Assembly: GCA_964462125.1 (NCBI GenBank)
Contig: CAYWXT010000133.1
Location: 1-14,866, forward strand
Reading direction: 5' to 3'
DNA: 14,866 nt
Origin: JAWLFY01 sp964462125
GTDB lineage: Bacteria; Planctomycetota; Planctomycetia; Pirellulales; Pirellulaceae
The position numbers were made by a program, and so were the translations under genes. The notes below the pieces were generated by a model. It did no database searches and was not told the origin of the DNA. It worked only from the letters and a program-made list of their open reading frames with translations. The stretch's first letter is position 1, and each line of letters begins with the position of its first letter. Positions 6,532 to 13,784 of the stretch are shown here, piece after piece.

Positions 6532-7659
6532 TCACACGATTAGCATCGCATCGCCGTAACTGTAGAAGCGGTACTCGTGTTCGATTGCCGTGCGGTAGGC
6601 ATGCATGATCAATTCCCGCCCGGCGAAGGCGCTGACCAGCACCAACAGCGAGCTTTTGGGGAGGTGAAAGTTGGTCATCAGGGCATCGACGGCGCGGAAG
6701 GCATAGGGAGGCCGGATGAACAGATCGGTCGTACCGGTCCAGGGCTGCAGTTCGCCCCCAGCGTTGTCCTCCCCCCCGGCGTTTTCGCCAGCCGCCGCCG
6801 CGGCGCTTTCGAGCACCCGGACGCTGGTGGTGCCGACGGCGACGCAGCGTCCTCCCGCAGCGCGGCGTTCGTTGATCGCACGACATGTATCGGCGTCGAT
6901 CTGGCCCCATTCGGAGTGCATGGTGTGCTCGGCAAGCTGTTGCGTTTCGATCGGCCGAAAGGTACCGATGCCGACGTGGAGCGTGACTTCCTGGATCGCG
7001 GTTTGCCCTTTGGCGATCTCCGCCAGCAACGGCTGGGTGAAGTGCAATCCGGCGGTCGGCGCCGCGATGCTGCCCCCTTCCCGCGCGAAGACGGTTTGGT
7101 AGTGTTCGACATCGGCGTCGACCATCTGGCCATCGCGGATGTAGGGGGGCAAGGGGACGCGGCCGTAGCGCTGCAACCACTCCAGCGGCGTGCTCGGTTC
7201 GGCTTGGTCGATCCATTCCTGCGGGATCGCGCCCGCCGGCGGTTCGGCCAGGACCAGCAGATGCCCGTCGCCGGTGCGTGAGACGACGGTCAACCGCATT
7301 CCGTCCCTCGCTTCGCGGTCTTGGACGGTGAGCGTCTCGCCCGGTTCGAGCTTGCCGCGGGTCTTGGACAAGACTTCCCACACGCCCGAATCGGTGTCGG
7401 CGCGGAGGAACAACCCCTGCCAACGGCCTCCGGTGCGTGACCGATAGCCGACCAGGCGCGCCGGGATGACGCGGCTGTTGTTCAGCACCAAGGCGTCCTC
7501 GGCGCGGAGCAGTTCGGGCAGGTCACGGACGTGGTGGTGATCAATCGTTCCGCGCGACCGGTCGACCAGCATCAACCGCGCGTCACTGCGGGTCGCCAAC
7601 GGTTCCTGCGCAATCCGCTCGCGTGGCAATTGATAATCGTAGAGGTCAATTTCGCTCAT
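6532..7659 (-). CDS. queA: QueA, S-adenosylmethionine:tRNA ribosyltransferase-isomerase
   Basis: The enzyme transfers and isomerises the ribosyl group of S-adenosylmethionine onto 7-aminomethyl-7-deazaguanine at tRNA position 34, giving epoxyqueuosine in the cytoplasm. The 375-residue sequence spans the whole family. It has the start SEIDLYDYQLPRERIAQEPL, then LVLNNSRVIPARL, GSIAAPTAGLHFT, LHVGIGTFRPI, MHSEW, VGTTSVRVLES and TNFHLPKSSLLVLVSAFAG, with a Y-R-F-Y-S-Y-G-D-A-M-L-I end. An Ala/Gly-rich insertion (AAAAAGENAGGEDNAGG) separates VRVLES from the TDLFIRPPY motif. The ATG at 7659 was chosen because the family N-terminus begins there. It lies 78 bp after ruvB and 34 bp before the Nudix gene, so co-transcription is likely. 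No tgt or other queuosine gene is in the window. Confidence 0.97.
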   Translation of the reverse strand: MSEIDLYDYQLPRERIAQEPLATRSDARLMLVDRSRGTIDHHHVRDLPELLRAEDALVLNNSRVIPARLVGYRSRTGGRWQGLFLRADTDSGVWEVLSKTRGKLEPGETLTVQDREARDGMRLTVVSRTGDGHLLVLAEPPAGAIPQEWIDQAEPSTPLEWLQRYGRVPLPPYIRDGQMVDADVEHYQTVFAREGGSIAAPTAGLHFTQPLLAEIAKGQTAIQEVTLHVGIGTFRPIETQQLAEHTMHSEWGQIDADTCRAINERRAAGGRCVAVGTTSVRVLESAAAAAGENAGGEDNAGGELQPWTGTTDLFIRPPYAFRAVDALMTNFHLPKSSLLVLVSAFAGRELIMHAYRTAIEHEYRFYSYGDAMLIV

Positions 7660-7737
7660 CGCGGCCAGCCTACCAGCGCATCGCTGGGCGCTGCACCACA
7701 CCACCGGCAGGCGAACCCTTGGCGGCCGAAACGCTCA

Positions 7738-8766
7738 TCACCCGGTCGCCTCCGGCCCGGCGACCTGGAGATGTTCAAACGCCTTGGGCGTTGCCATTCG
7801 GCCCCGGCGGGTGCGGACGATCAGTTCACTGCGAAGCAAGAACGGTTCGACCTCGTCCTCGAGCGTGTCGCTGCTGACATTCATCGTGTGCGAGATCGCC
7901 TCCAGACCGGCGGGGCCGCCGGCGAAGATCCGCAGCAAGGTATCCAGGTACGCGCGGTCCTGCTTGTCGAGTCCCAGCGCGTCGATTCCGATCATCTCGA
8001 GCGCCGCGAGGGTGACCGCATCGCAGACCTTCCCCTCCGCCCTGCTTTGAGCGTAGTCGCGGACCCACAGCAAACGGTTGTTCGCCATTCTCGGCGTGCT
8101 GCGGCTCCGGCCGGCGATGATCTCGGCCGAGTCGGGATCGACCACGATGTCGAGTTTCGTCGAATTGCGGGCGACGATCTCGCACAGCTCTCCCTTGGTG
8201 TACCAGCCGAGATGCTCGCGGATCTGGAAGCGGTCGCGAAGCGGCGCGCTGAGCATCCCAGCCCGTGTGGTTGCCCCGATCAGCGTGAACGGCTTGAGCT
8301 CGTAGTTCAACGTCCGGGCGCTGACCCCATCGCCAAGGATGATGTCGATCCGATAGTCCTCCATCGCCGTATAAAGATACTCTTCGACCGCCTTGGGGAT
8401 ACGATGGATCTCGTCGATGAACAGGACGGAACCCTCGGAGACGTTGGTCAGGTAGGGAAGCAGGTCCTTGGGGGCCTTCAGTCCCGCCCCGTTGGCCAAC
8501 TGGACCGTCGTCCCCATTTCGGCTGGGATCACCGTCGCGAAGGTCGTCTTTCCCAATCCGGGGGGGCCGTCGAACAAGATGTGCCCCAGCGGTTCACCCC
8601 GCTTTTGAGCCGCGTCGATCGCGATCTGCAGCCGCTCGATCACGTCCCGCTGGCCGACCATCTCGTCCATCCGCCGCGGCCGGAGCCGAAGGTCCTGCTC
8701 CCGCGGCAACTCCGCCACCGCGGCGGGTTCCGGGTCCGACTGCTGGTAGATTGCTTCCCGTGCCAT
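7738..8766 (-). CDS. ruvB: RuvB, Holliday junction branch-migration helicase
   Basis: RuvB is the hexameric AAA+ motor that, with RuvA, drives branch migration of Holliday junctions during recombination and repair. The 342-residue sequence is full length. It has Walker A GPPGLGKT (67-74), Walker B FIDEIHR (116-122), sensor-1 GATTRAG (164-170), and the arginine-finger region LRDRF (176-180, R177). The lid and C-terminal winged-helix domain follow, with AGRSRSTPRMANNRLLWVRDY, MNVSSDTLEDEVEPFLL and TPKAFEHL. The ANNRLLWVRDYAQSRA form matches planctomycete RuvB as I recall it. The ATG at 8766 begins the MAREAIYQQ segment; a TTG at 8838 would add 24 residues without family support. It is the first gene of a ruvB-queA-Nudix cluster and is divergent from bioA. 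ruvA and ruvC are not in the window. Confidence 0.97.
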   Translation of the reverse strand: MAREAIYQQSDPEPAAVAELPREQDLRLRPRRMDEMVGQRDVIERLQIAIDAAQKRGEPLGHILFDGPPGLGKTTFATVIPAEMGTTVQLANGAGLKAPKDLLPYLTNVSEGSVLFIDEIHRIPKAVEEYLYTAMEDYRIDIILGDGVSARTLNYELKPFTLIGATTRAGMLSAPLRDRFQIREHLGWYTKGELCEIVARNSTKLDIVVDPDSAEIIAGRSRSTPRMANNRLLWVRDYAQSRAEGKVCDAVTLAALEMIGIDALGLDKQDRAYLDTLLRIFAGGPAGLEAISHTMNVSSDTLEDEVEPFLLRSELIVRTRRGRMATPKAFEHLQVAGPEATG

Positions 8767-8888
8767 GGTTCTCGGCCGATTCCAAGTTTTCGGTTTTCCG
8801 CCTAATCTATCGCCCCGGTGCGACGAAGCGAAGCTCAAATTTCCCCTTCACCCGATTGGTTGGCCGCACCGAGCACGGATTTCGTCAC

Positions 8889-8909
8889 CGGAACGCTCTC
8901 CGAGTTCCG
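8889..8909. repeat. Short inverted repeat upstream of bioA
   Basis: cggaac (8889-8894) and gttccg (8904-8909) are exact inverted repeats 9 bp apart, within the 177-bp gap between the divergent ruvB and bioA starts and 34 bp before bioA. It could be an operator or a leader hairpin. Six-base arms in GC-rich DNA also arise by chance. Confidence 0.3.
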
Positions 8910-8943
8910 CTCCCTTCCCTCAGCGCTTCAGCCCCTGAGCCCC

Positions 8944-10284
8944 ATGCCTCCCTCGACTGCCGCACGTCCGTTTCATTGGAACGGGTTCACGCAGATGTCC
9001 GACTTCGAGCCGTTGGTGATCCGGCGAGCGGAGGGTTGTTGGCTGGAAACGGTCGACGGTCGGCGTTTGCTCGACGGCGTCGCCAGCTTGTGGTGCAACG
9101 TCCACGGCCACCGCCATCGGCTGCTTGACCAGGCAGTCCGCGAGCAACTCGATCGCGTGGCCCACGTCACCACGCTCGGGATGTCGTGCGAGACGACCGA
9201 ACAGCTGGCGGAAGCGCTCGCCGACATCACCCCCGGCGATCTTCACCACACATTTTTCAGCAGCGATGGTTCCTCGGCGGTCGAAGCGGCCGTGAAGATG
9301 GCGTTTCAATATTGGCAGCAGCGGCCCGACCCGCGGCCGAACAAGACTCGCTATTTGGCGCTCGGCTCGGCCTATCACGGCGACACCACCGGCGCGGTGT
9401 CGCTGGGGGGAATCGATTACTTTCACCAGCTTTTCGCCCCCATTTTGTTCTCCCCGGTGCGGGGGCCATTTCCCTGCAGTTACCGGCTTCCCGACGGGGT
9501 TTCGGCAGAGACAGCGCGGGAACATTACGCCGGGTGCGTCGAAGCGTTGCTCGAGGCGCATCATGAGGTGCTCGCAGCGGTCGTGATGGAGCCATTGGTT
9601 CAGGGGGCTGCGGGGATGGTGACCCATCCGCCCGGACTGTTGCGCCGCGTCCGCGAGCTGTGCGACCGCTATGAGGTATTGCTGGTGTGCGACGAGGTGG
9701 CGACCGGCTTCGGGCGCACTGGCCGCCTGTTTGCCTGCGACCACGAAACCGTCACGCCCGACATTCTCTGTCTTGGGAAAGGGCTGACCGGTGGTTACCT
9801 CCCGATGGCGGCGACGGTCGCTCGGCCGCACGTGTTCGACAGCTTCCTCGCCCCGGTCGACGCCAACCGCCAGTTCTTTCACGGGCACACCTACGGGGGC
9901 AATCCCTTGGCCGCCGCCGCCGCCTTGGCCTCGATCGACCTGTTTCAGCAAACCAGTCTGGTGGACGAGGTGGAACCAAAATCGGCACGGCTCCGGGGCG
10001 CGTTGACGCAACGCCTGGCCGATCACCCCCACGTCGGCGACATACGCGGGCGGGGGCTGATGGTCGGCATCGAATTGGTCCAGGATCGTGAAACGAAGGC
10101 TCCGTTCGATTCGGGCCTCGGGATGCCGCGGCGGGTATGCCAACGCGCCACGGAGCTGGGAGTTTGGATCCGCCCGCTGGGAAACGTGGTGATCCTGATG
10201 CCCCCCCTGGTGATCGCTGACGATGAACTCGACGTGCTGGTCAACACGACGGTGGAGGCGATCGAGTCGGTCTGTATCGATTGA
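8944..10284 (+). CDS. bioA: BioA, adenosylmethionine-8-amino-7-oxononanoate aminotransferase
   Basis: This PLP enzyme converts 8-amino-7-oxononanoate (KAPA) to 7,8-diaminononanoate in biotin synthesis. It has 446 residues, near the family norm. The N-terminal FHWNGFTQM corresponds to the BioA 'WHPFTQM' substrate motif, and DGVASLWCNVHGHRH follows. The cofactor site is visible as FSSDGSSAVEAAVKM (G109-S-S phosphate cup), Y144-H-G, D250 in CDEVATGFGRTG (pyridine N1) and K279 in LGKGLTGGYLP (Schiff base). FFHGHTYGGNPLA also fits the fold. The ATG at 8944 was chosen because it just precedes the FTQM motif; a GTG at 8818 would add 42 unsupported residues. No Shine-Dalgarno sequence is seen. No other bio gene is nearby. 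The SAM or lysine amino donor cannot be decided by eye. A related omega-transaminase is less likely. Confidence 0.92.
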   Translation: MPPSTAARPFHWNGFTQMSDFEPLVIRRAEGCWLETVDGRRLLDGVASLWCNVHGHRHRLLDQAVREQLDRVAHVTTLGMSCETTEQLAEALADITPGDLHHTFFSSDGSSAVEAAVKMAFQYWQQRPDPRPNKTRYLALGSAYHGDTTGAVSLGGIDYFHQLFAPILFSPVRGPFPCSYRLPDGVSAETAREHYAGCVEALLEAHHEVLAAVVMEPLVQGAAGMVTHPPGLLRRVRELCDRYEVLLVCDEVATGFGRTGRLFACDHETVTPDILCLGKGLTGGYLPMAATVARPHVFDSFLAPVDANRQFFHGHTYGGNPLAAAAALASIDLFQQTSLVDEVEPKSARLRGALTQRLADHPHVGDIRGRGLMVGIELVQDRETKAPFDSGLGMPRRVCQRATELGVWIRPLGNVVILMPPLVIADDELDVLVNTTVEAIESVCID

Positions 10285-10331
10285 GCGACAGAACTTAGCA
10301 AGGAGCGGGCCTTACCGGTCGGGCTGTTCCA

Positions 10332-12053
10332 TCATTCGCGGTCGGTCACCCAGCGAACCTGGTAGGGGAGCATCGGAATCGGCTGTCCCGGCTGGAACGT
10401 CTCGCCGGAAATTCGATCGGCCTTCACTCCGTCGAGCCGCTTTGCGTCAACCGTTCGCGGTTGAGGACCAAGATTGGCCAGGACAGCCAACCGGGTTTCC
10501 GATTCGGGCGCTCGCCAGAACCCGACCACTCCGGGGCCGAGCAGATCGATCGATCGCTGGGGTGCCGAGGGATGAAACGCCGCCAGGTTCCGACGGGTCT
10601 CCAGCAGTCGGCGGTAACCTCGGGTGACCCGTCCTGGCAATGAGTCGGCCGACCCGATCGAAGCTTCCAGTTCGTCGCGCTGGTACCTGTGTCGATTGAT
10701 CCGCCGGTTGTGCCCCGACACCTGGACGCCAGCGACGTCATTGGGCGAGCCGACGAGGCTGTGGAAGTAGACAGCAGGCACGCCTTGTAGCGCGAGCATG
10801 AACGCTTGCGTGGCCAGGAAACGGCGCGCGTGCTCGGCGGCGTCGACGCGTGTGCGATCGGCGACGGCGTCGAGGTAGGTGATGTTCAATTCGTACGGCT
10901 GGTCGGCGCCATCGGCCGCGCGACGGGTAGTGACCCGCCCGCCGTGCCGCTGCACGGTGTCGACCAACCGCCGCACCCGTTCCTCGGGCACCAGCCCTTC
11001 CAACGGACGGACGCCGATTCCATCATGCGATGCAGTGAAGTTGAAGAATGTCGTCGATTCCGAGGGGGGGCGCAACTCCGCGATCCACTCCCCCAAAATG
11101 GATGTCTCGCCGCTATGGACCGCATCGAGCAGCAGCGGCGGCAGGCTGAATTGGTAGACCATGTGGGCCTCGTCCCGCCCGTTGCCGAAGTAGCTGATGT
11201 TCTCGGTGTGCGGGACGTTGGTCTCGGTCAGGACCAGTGTTCCGGGGGCGACGCGGTCGAGGATGTCTCGCATCAAGCGGACCGTGGCGTGGGTTTGCGG
11301 CAGGTGAATGCAGGGCGTGCCGATCTGTTTCCACAGATAGGCGACCGCGTCGAGCCGAATGATCCGCGCGCCACGGCGGGCGTAGGCGACCAAGGTTTGC
11401 AGCATCGCCAGCATGACTCGCGGGTTGGCATAGTTCAGATCGACCTGGTCCTCGCTGAAAGTGGTCCAGACATGCCGCTTTCCCGACGCGGCGCGGACCT
11501 CCGTCAACAACGGCACACTGCGGGGACGGACGATGGCGGACAGGTCGGTGGCCGAATCGACGTTGTGATAGAAATCGGCATAGGCGGGATCGTCCTCCAG
11601 ATACCGCTGGAACCAACGGTGACGGCGGGAAGTATGGTTCAGGACCAGATCGAACAGGAGGTCAAAGGATTGCCCCAGCTGTGCAATGGCGTCCCAGCTT
11701 CCCAGCGCCGGATCGACCGTCAGGTAGTCGATCACCGAGAATCCGTCGTCACTCGAGGAGGGGCAAAACGGCAGCAGGTGAACGCACCGCAGGACCTCCT
11801 GCCAACGGTGCTCGAGCAGAAAACGCCGGAGAGCCTGCAGGGGGAGGCGACCGGTTTCGTGGATCTGGTCCGCGTAGCTGATCAGCACCACATCTCGCTC
11901 ATCCCACAGCGAGCTCCGGTTGCTGCGGGCCAGCGGTCCCGCGTGCAGCAGTTCGCCGACCCCGCGTGCCAACTCATCCGGCACCGAGCCGTAGATCTCC
12001 CGGATGATGTTCGACGTTGACTGTGGTAGCGGCGGGGCCATGACATCGTTCAT
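10332..12053 (-). CDS. GH13_18 glycoside phosphorylase (sucrose or glucosylglycerate phosphorylase type)
   Basis: The 573-residue protein is a retaining glycoside phosphorylase of the alpha-amylase superfamily, expected to release glucose-1-phosphate from an alpha-glucoside using phosphate. Seen motifs are LPFCPSSSDDGFSVIDY (94-110), DLVLNH (135-140), nucleophile D235 in IIRLDAVAYLWKQIGTPCIH, acid/base E277 in VLTETNVPH, and stabiliser D344 in NFTASHDGIG. The C-terminal beta domain carries the LAVLANLG strand. The LWKQIGTPCIHLPQTHATV stretch resembles glucosylglycerate phosphorylases more than classical bifidobacterial sucrose phosphorylases, as I recall them. Some planctomycetes use glucosylglycerate-type solutes and sucrose, so both substrates are plausible. 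The gene is complete, with ATG at 12053 (an in-frame ATG four codons later is possible) and no clear Shine-Dalgarno sequence. It is convergent with bioA and divergent from the kinase at 12470. It has no signal peptide, so it is cytoplasmic. Confidence 0.88.
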   Translation of the reverse strand: MNDVMAPPLPQSTSNIIREIYGSVPDELARGVGELLHAGPLARSNRSSLWDERDVVLISYADQIHETGRLPLQALRRFLLEHRWQEVLRCVHLLPFCPSSSDDGFSVIDYLTVDPALGSWDAIAQLGQSFDLLFDLVLNHTSRRHRWFQRYLEDDPAYADFYHNVDSATDLSAIVRPRSVPLLTEVRAASGKRHVWTTFSEDQVDLNYANPRVMLAMLQTLVAYARRGARIIRLDAVAYLWKQIGTPCIHLPQTHATVRLMRDILDRVAPGTLVLTETNVPHTENISYFGNGRDEAHMVYQFSLPPLLLDAVHSGETSILGEWIAELRPPSESTTFFNFTASHDGIGVRPLEGLVPEERVRRLVDTVQRHGGRVTTRRAADGADQPYELNITYLDAVADRTRVDAAEHARRFLATQAFMLALQGVPAVYFHSLVGSPNDVAGVQVSGHNRRINRHRYQRDELEASIGSADSLPGRVTRGYRRLLETRRNLAAFHPSAPQRSIDLLGPGVVGFWRAPESETRLAVLANLGPQPRTVDAKRLDGVKADRISGETFQPGQPIPMLPYQVRWVTDRE

Positions 12054-12124
12054 GCGAATCGACCAAAATGACCAAAGGGGATAATAGGTTGCCAGCCAGG
12101 AATGGGAGTTTTGTCGTTAGCAAC

Positions 12125-12157
12125 GGCACCCCCGCGGGCTCCTCCGGCGCGGGTGCC
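12125..12157. repeat. GC-rich imperfect hairpin
   Basis: ggcaccc (12125-12131) pairs with gggtgcc (12151-12157). After a 2-nt bulge gcg pairs with cgc, leaving a loop of about 11 nt. It sits about 70 bp upstream of the phosphorylase start, where it could be a leader structure on the minus strand. No U-tract follows on either strand. Confidence 0.4.
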
Positions 12158-12357
12158 ATGACTTCCTCCCCACTCGGAGAGCGGTCAGGGGGCGTGGCGA
12201 ACCACTTGGCTCCCACGAAACACCCAGAATAGGGAATACGGCTGGCCCGCCGCTAGCGCCGTCGCTCAGAGACGTCCGAGGGAGCCCAACACTCGATTTT
12301 GTGCTGGCCGGGAAAGTCCCATCGCCCAATCGGCCGCCCGTTGATTACACTTGGACC

Positions 12358-12372
12358 CCGTCGGTTCGACGG
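12358..12372. repeat. Perfect 6-bp-arm hairpin upstream of kinase gene
   Basis: ccgtcg (12358-12363) and cgacgg (12367-12372) are exact inverted repeats around gtt, about 100 bp before the kinase ATG. It could be a leader hairpin or a regulator site. The arms are short, so function is uncertain. Confidence 0.35.
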
Positions 12373-12469
12373 TCGCAAACATTGTTGTTGTCTTATTCTT
12401 CCCATTTCACCTAGCCTGGATGCTGGTGGCGCGTCGACCGACGGCCTTTTCAAGGACGGCGAAATACCG

Positions 12470-13588
12470 ATGCAATCGACGACACGCTTCGAACCGAGTC
12501 CCACCATCACCCAATCGGGCTCGCCCGTCCGGGAGACCGACCCTGCCCTGTTGGCTCGGTACGACGACATCACCCGCGGCAACAAGCTGAGCTGGACCGG
12601 GCATTATCACTTGTTGCGGCTGCTGGGGCGGGGTGGACAGGGGGAGGTGTATCTTTCGGAGTACCGCGGGACCGACGGGTTCACCGTTCCGGTAGCGATC
12701 AAGATCTTTTCGCCGGAGCGGTACACCGACTCGCGGGCCTACGAGGAGGCGATGCATTGCGTCGCCACGATGGCGGCTCGGGTCGCGTTGATCCAGCACG
12801 ACAACTTGCTGGACGTCCAGAACTTTTTCGAGCGGCACCGCATCCGGGTGATGATGATGGAGTGGGTCGACGGGTACGACCTCCGCGAACTGACCGCCCC
12901 CCTCTGTTTGGATCTTTTGGAGTCTCAAATCGCTGGCAGCCGTTGGCGGTACATCAACGAGGTGATCATCACGGAGGGACCGGACCAGTGTCGCTTCAAG
13001 GCGGGGGTGGCGGTGGCGATCGTGCGGGAATGCTTGGCGGCCCTGGCGGCGTTGCATCGTGAGGGGATCGTGCATGGGGACGTCAAACCGTCCAATATTA
13101 TGCTCAAGCGGAGCGGTCATACCAAGTTGATCGACATGGGGTCGGCCTTCGATTATCGCCATCCCCCCCGCGACCGTGACTGTACGCCTTTGTACGCCGC
13201 GCCGGAAGTTCTGGAGAATCAGCAGTCGACTCCCCGCAGCGACTTGGCCAGTGTCGGTTACGTTCTGATCGAGTTGCTCAGCGGGACGAATCCCTTCGTC
13301 GGCAAGGAGCAACTCCGCGATTTGCTGCAGGCCAAACGCGAATTGCCCAATCGGCTCGCTCGGATCCTGCCGGAGGACGTCCTGGTCAATGAGCTGTTGA
13401 TGAACTTTCTCAAAGGGCTGATTGCTCCCGACCCGGTCCGACGCTTCCCCAGCGCGGAGGCGGCCGAACACGTCGACCAGGGAGCCGCCGCGTTTCATCG
13501 ACAGCTGATCATGAGCAACATGTCGACCGAGTACGACAACGACATCCGGCTATGGCTTGAAGAGCTGCGGCGACTCGAAACGGAATGA
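12470..13588 (+). CDS. Soluble Ser/Thr protein kinase-like protein with HGD and DMG motifs
   Basis: This 372-residue protein has a Hanks-type kinase fold. Residues 1-45 are a low-complexity N-terminus. The glycine loop is LGRGGQGEVY (52-61) and the ATP-binding lysine is K78 in VAIKIF. The hinge reads MMEWVDGYDL. The catalytic loop is H202-G-D204-VKPSNIML, with HGD in place of HRD. The metal-binding motif is D222-M-G, with DMG in place of DFG. APE is at 244-246, followed by SDLASVGYVLIELLSG. All residues needed for catalysis (K, catalytic D, N, metal D) are present, so activity is likely. Loss of the HRD arginine often goes with activation that does not need activation-loop phosphorylation. 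There is no transmembrane segment or sensor domain. The ATG at 12470 was chosen because the upstream TTG extension is poor; AAGGA lies about 13 nt upstream. The substrate is unknown; the neighbours are a glycoside phosphorylase and a ThuA-like protein. Confidence 0.87.
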   Translation: MQSTTRFEPSPTITQSGSPVRETDPALLARYDDITRGNKLSWTGHYHLLRLLGRGGQGEVYLSEYRGTDGFTVPVAIKIFSPERYTDSRAYEEAMHCVATMAARVALIQHDNLLDVQNFFERHRIRVMMMEWVDGYDLRELTAPLCLDLLESQIAGSRWRYINEVIITEGPDQCRFKAGVAVAIVRECLAALAALHREGIVHGDVKPSNIMLKRSGHTKLIDMGSAFDYRHPPRDRDCTPLYAAPEVLENQQSTPRSDLASVGYVLIELLSGTNPFVGKEQLRDLLQAKRELPNRLARILPEDVLVNELLMNFLKGLIAPDPVRRFPSAEAAEHVDQGAAAFHRQLIMSNMSTEYDNDIRLWLEELRRLETE

Positions 13589-13629
13589 CTCGACACGATT
13601 GGGCGCTGACGCTCGGGGAGGGCACGTGT

Positions 13630-13661
13630 GTTGATGAAATGACATGTCGGTTGATGAAATG
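13630..13661. repeat. Two 12-bp direct repeats at 20-bp spacing
   Basis: gttgatgaaatg occurs at 13630-13641 and again, identically, at 13650-13661, giving a period of 20 bp or about two helical turns. It lies in the 196-bp gap between the kinase stop and the ThuA-like gene, 124 bp before that gene's start. This geometry suits a dimeric or tandem regulator binding the same DNA face upstream of the ThuA-like gene. The repeat is seen directly; the regulator is inferred. Confidence 0.5.
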
Positions 13662-13784
13662 CTGTCGTCGGCCAGGTAAGATTGATCCCGACGGTGGCGT
13701 CCCGCCAGGGATCGCCCCTGTGTGCCCCGCTCCCCGTCTTCAGCGTCCCCCGATCCCTTCCCCACCGGTTTGAACCATCCCGCC

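Larger units (their letters stand above)
12054..12469. other. Intergenic region between divergent phosphorylase and kinase genes
   Basis: This 416-bp stretch should hold promoters for both flanking genes. Two inverted repeats are visible: an imperfect GC-rich hairpin at 12125-12157 and a perfect ccgtcg-gtt-cgacgg hairpin at 12358-12372. No convincing -35/-10 pair was found. The kinase frame stays open upstream to a TTG at 12299, but that part has no kinase-family character. Confidence 0.6.

Noticed and set aside
6577..8805. Long plus-strand open frames opposite queA and ruvB
   Set aside because: These are antisense to clear housekeeping genes, with no domain and no plausible start.
8818..8943. 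GTG-initiated N-terminal extension of bioA
   Set aside because: The added 42 residues precede the conserved BioA start motif and look like leader DNA.
8920..10143. 407-residue minus-strand open frame opposite bioA
   Set aside because: It is a mirror frame of bioA, whose full set of PLP motifs lies on the plus strand.
10806..12020. 404-residue plus-strand open frame opposite the phosphorylase
   Set aside because: It is antisense to a gene with complete catalytic motifs, and its sequence has no family character.
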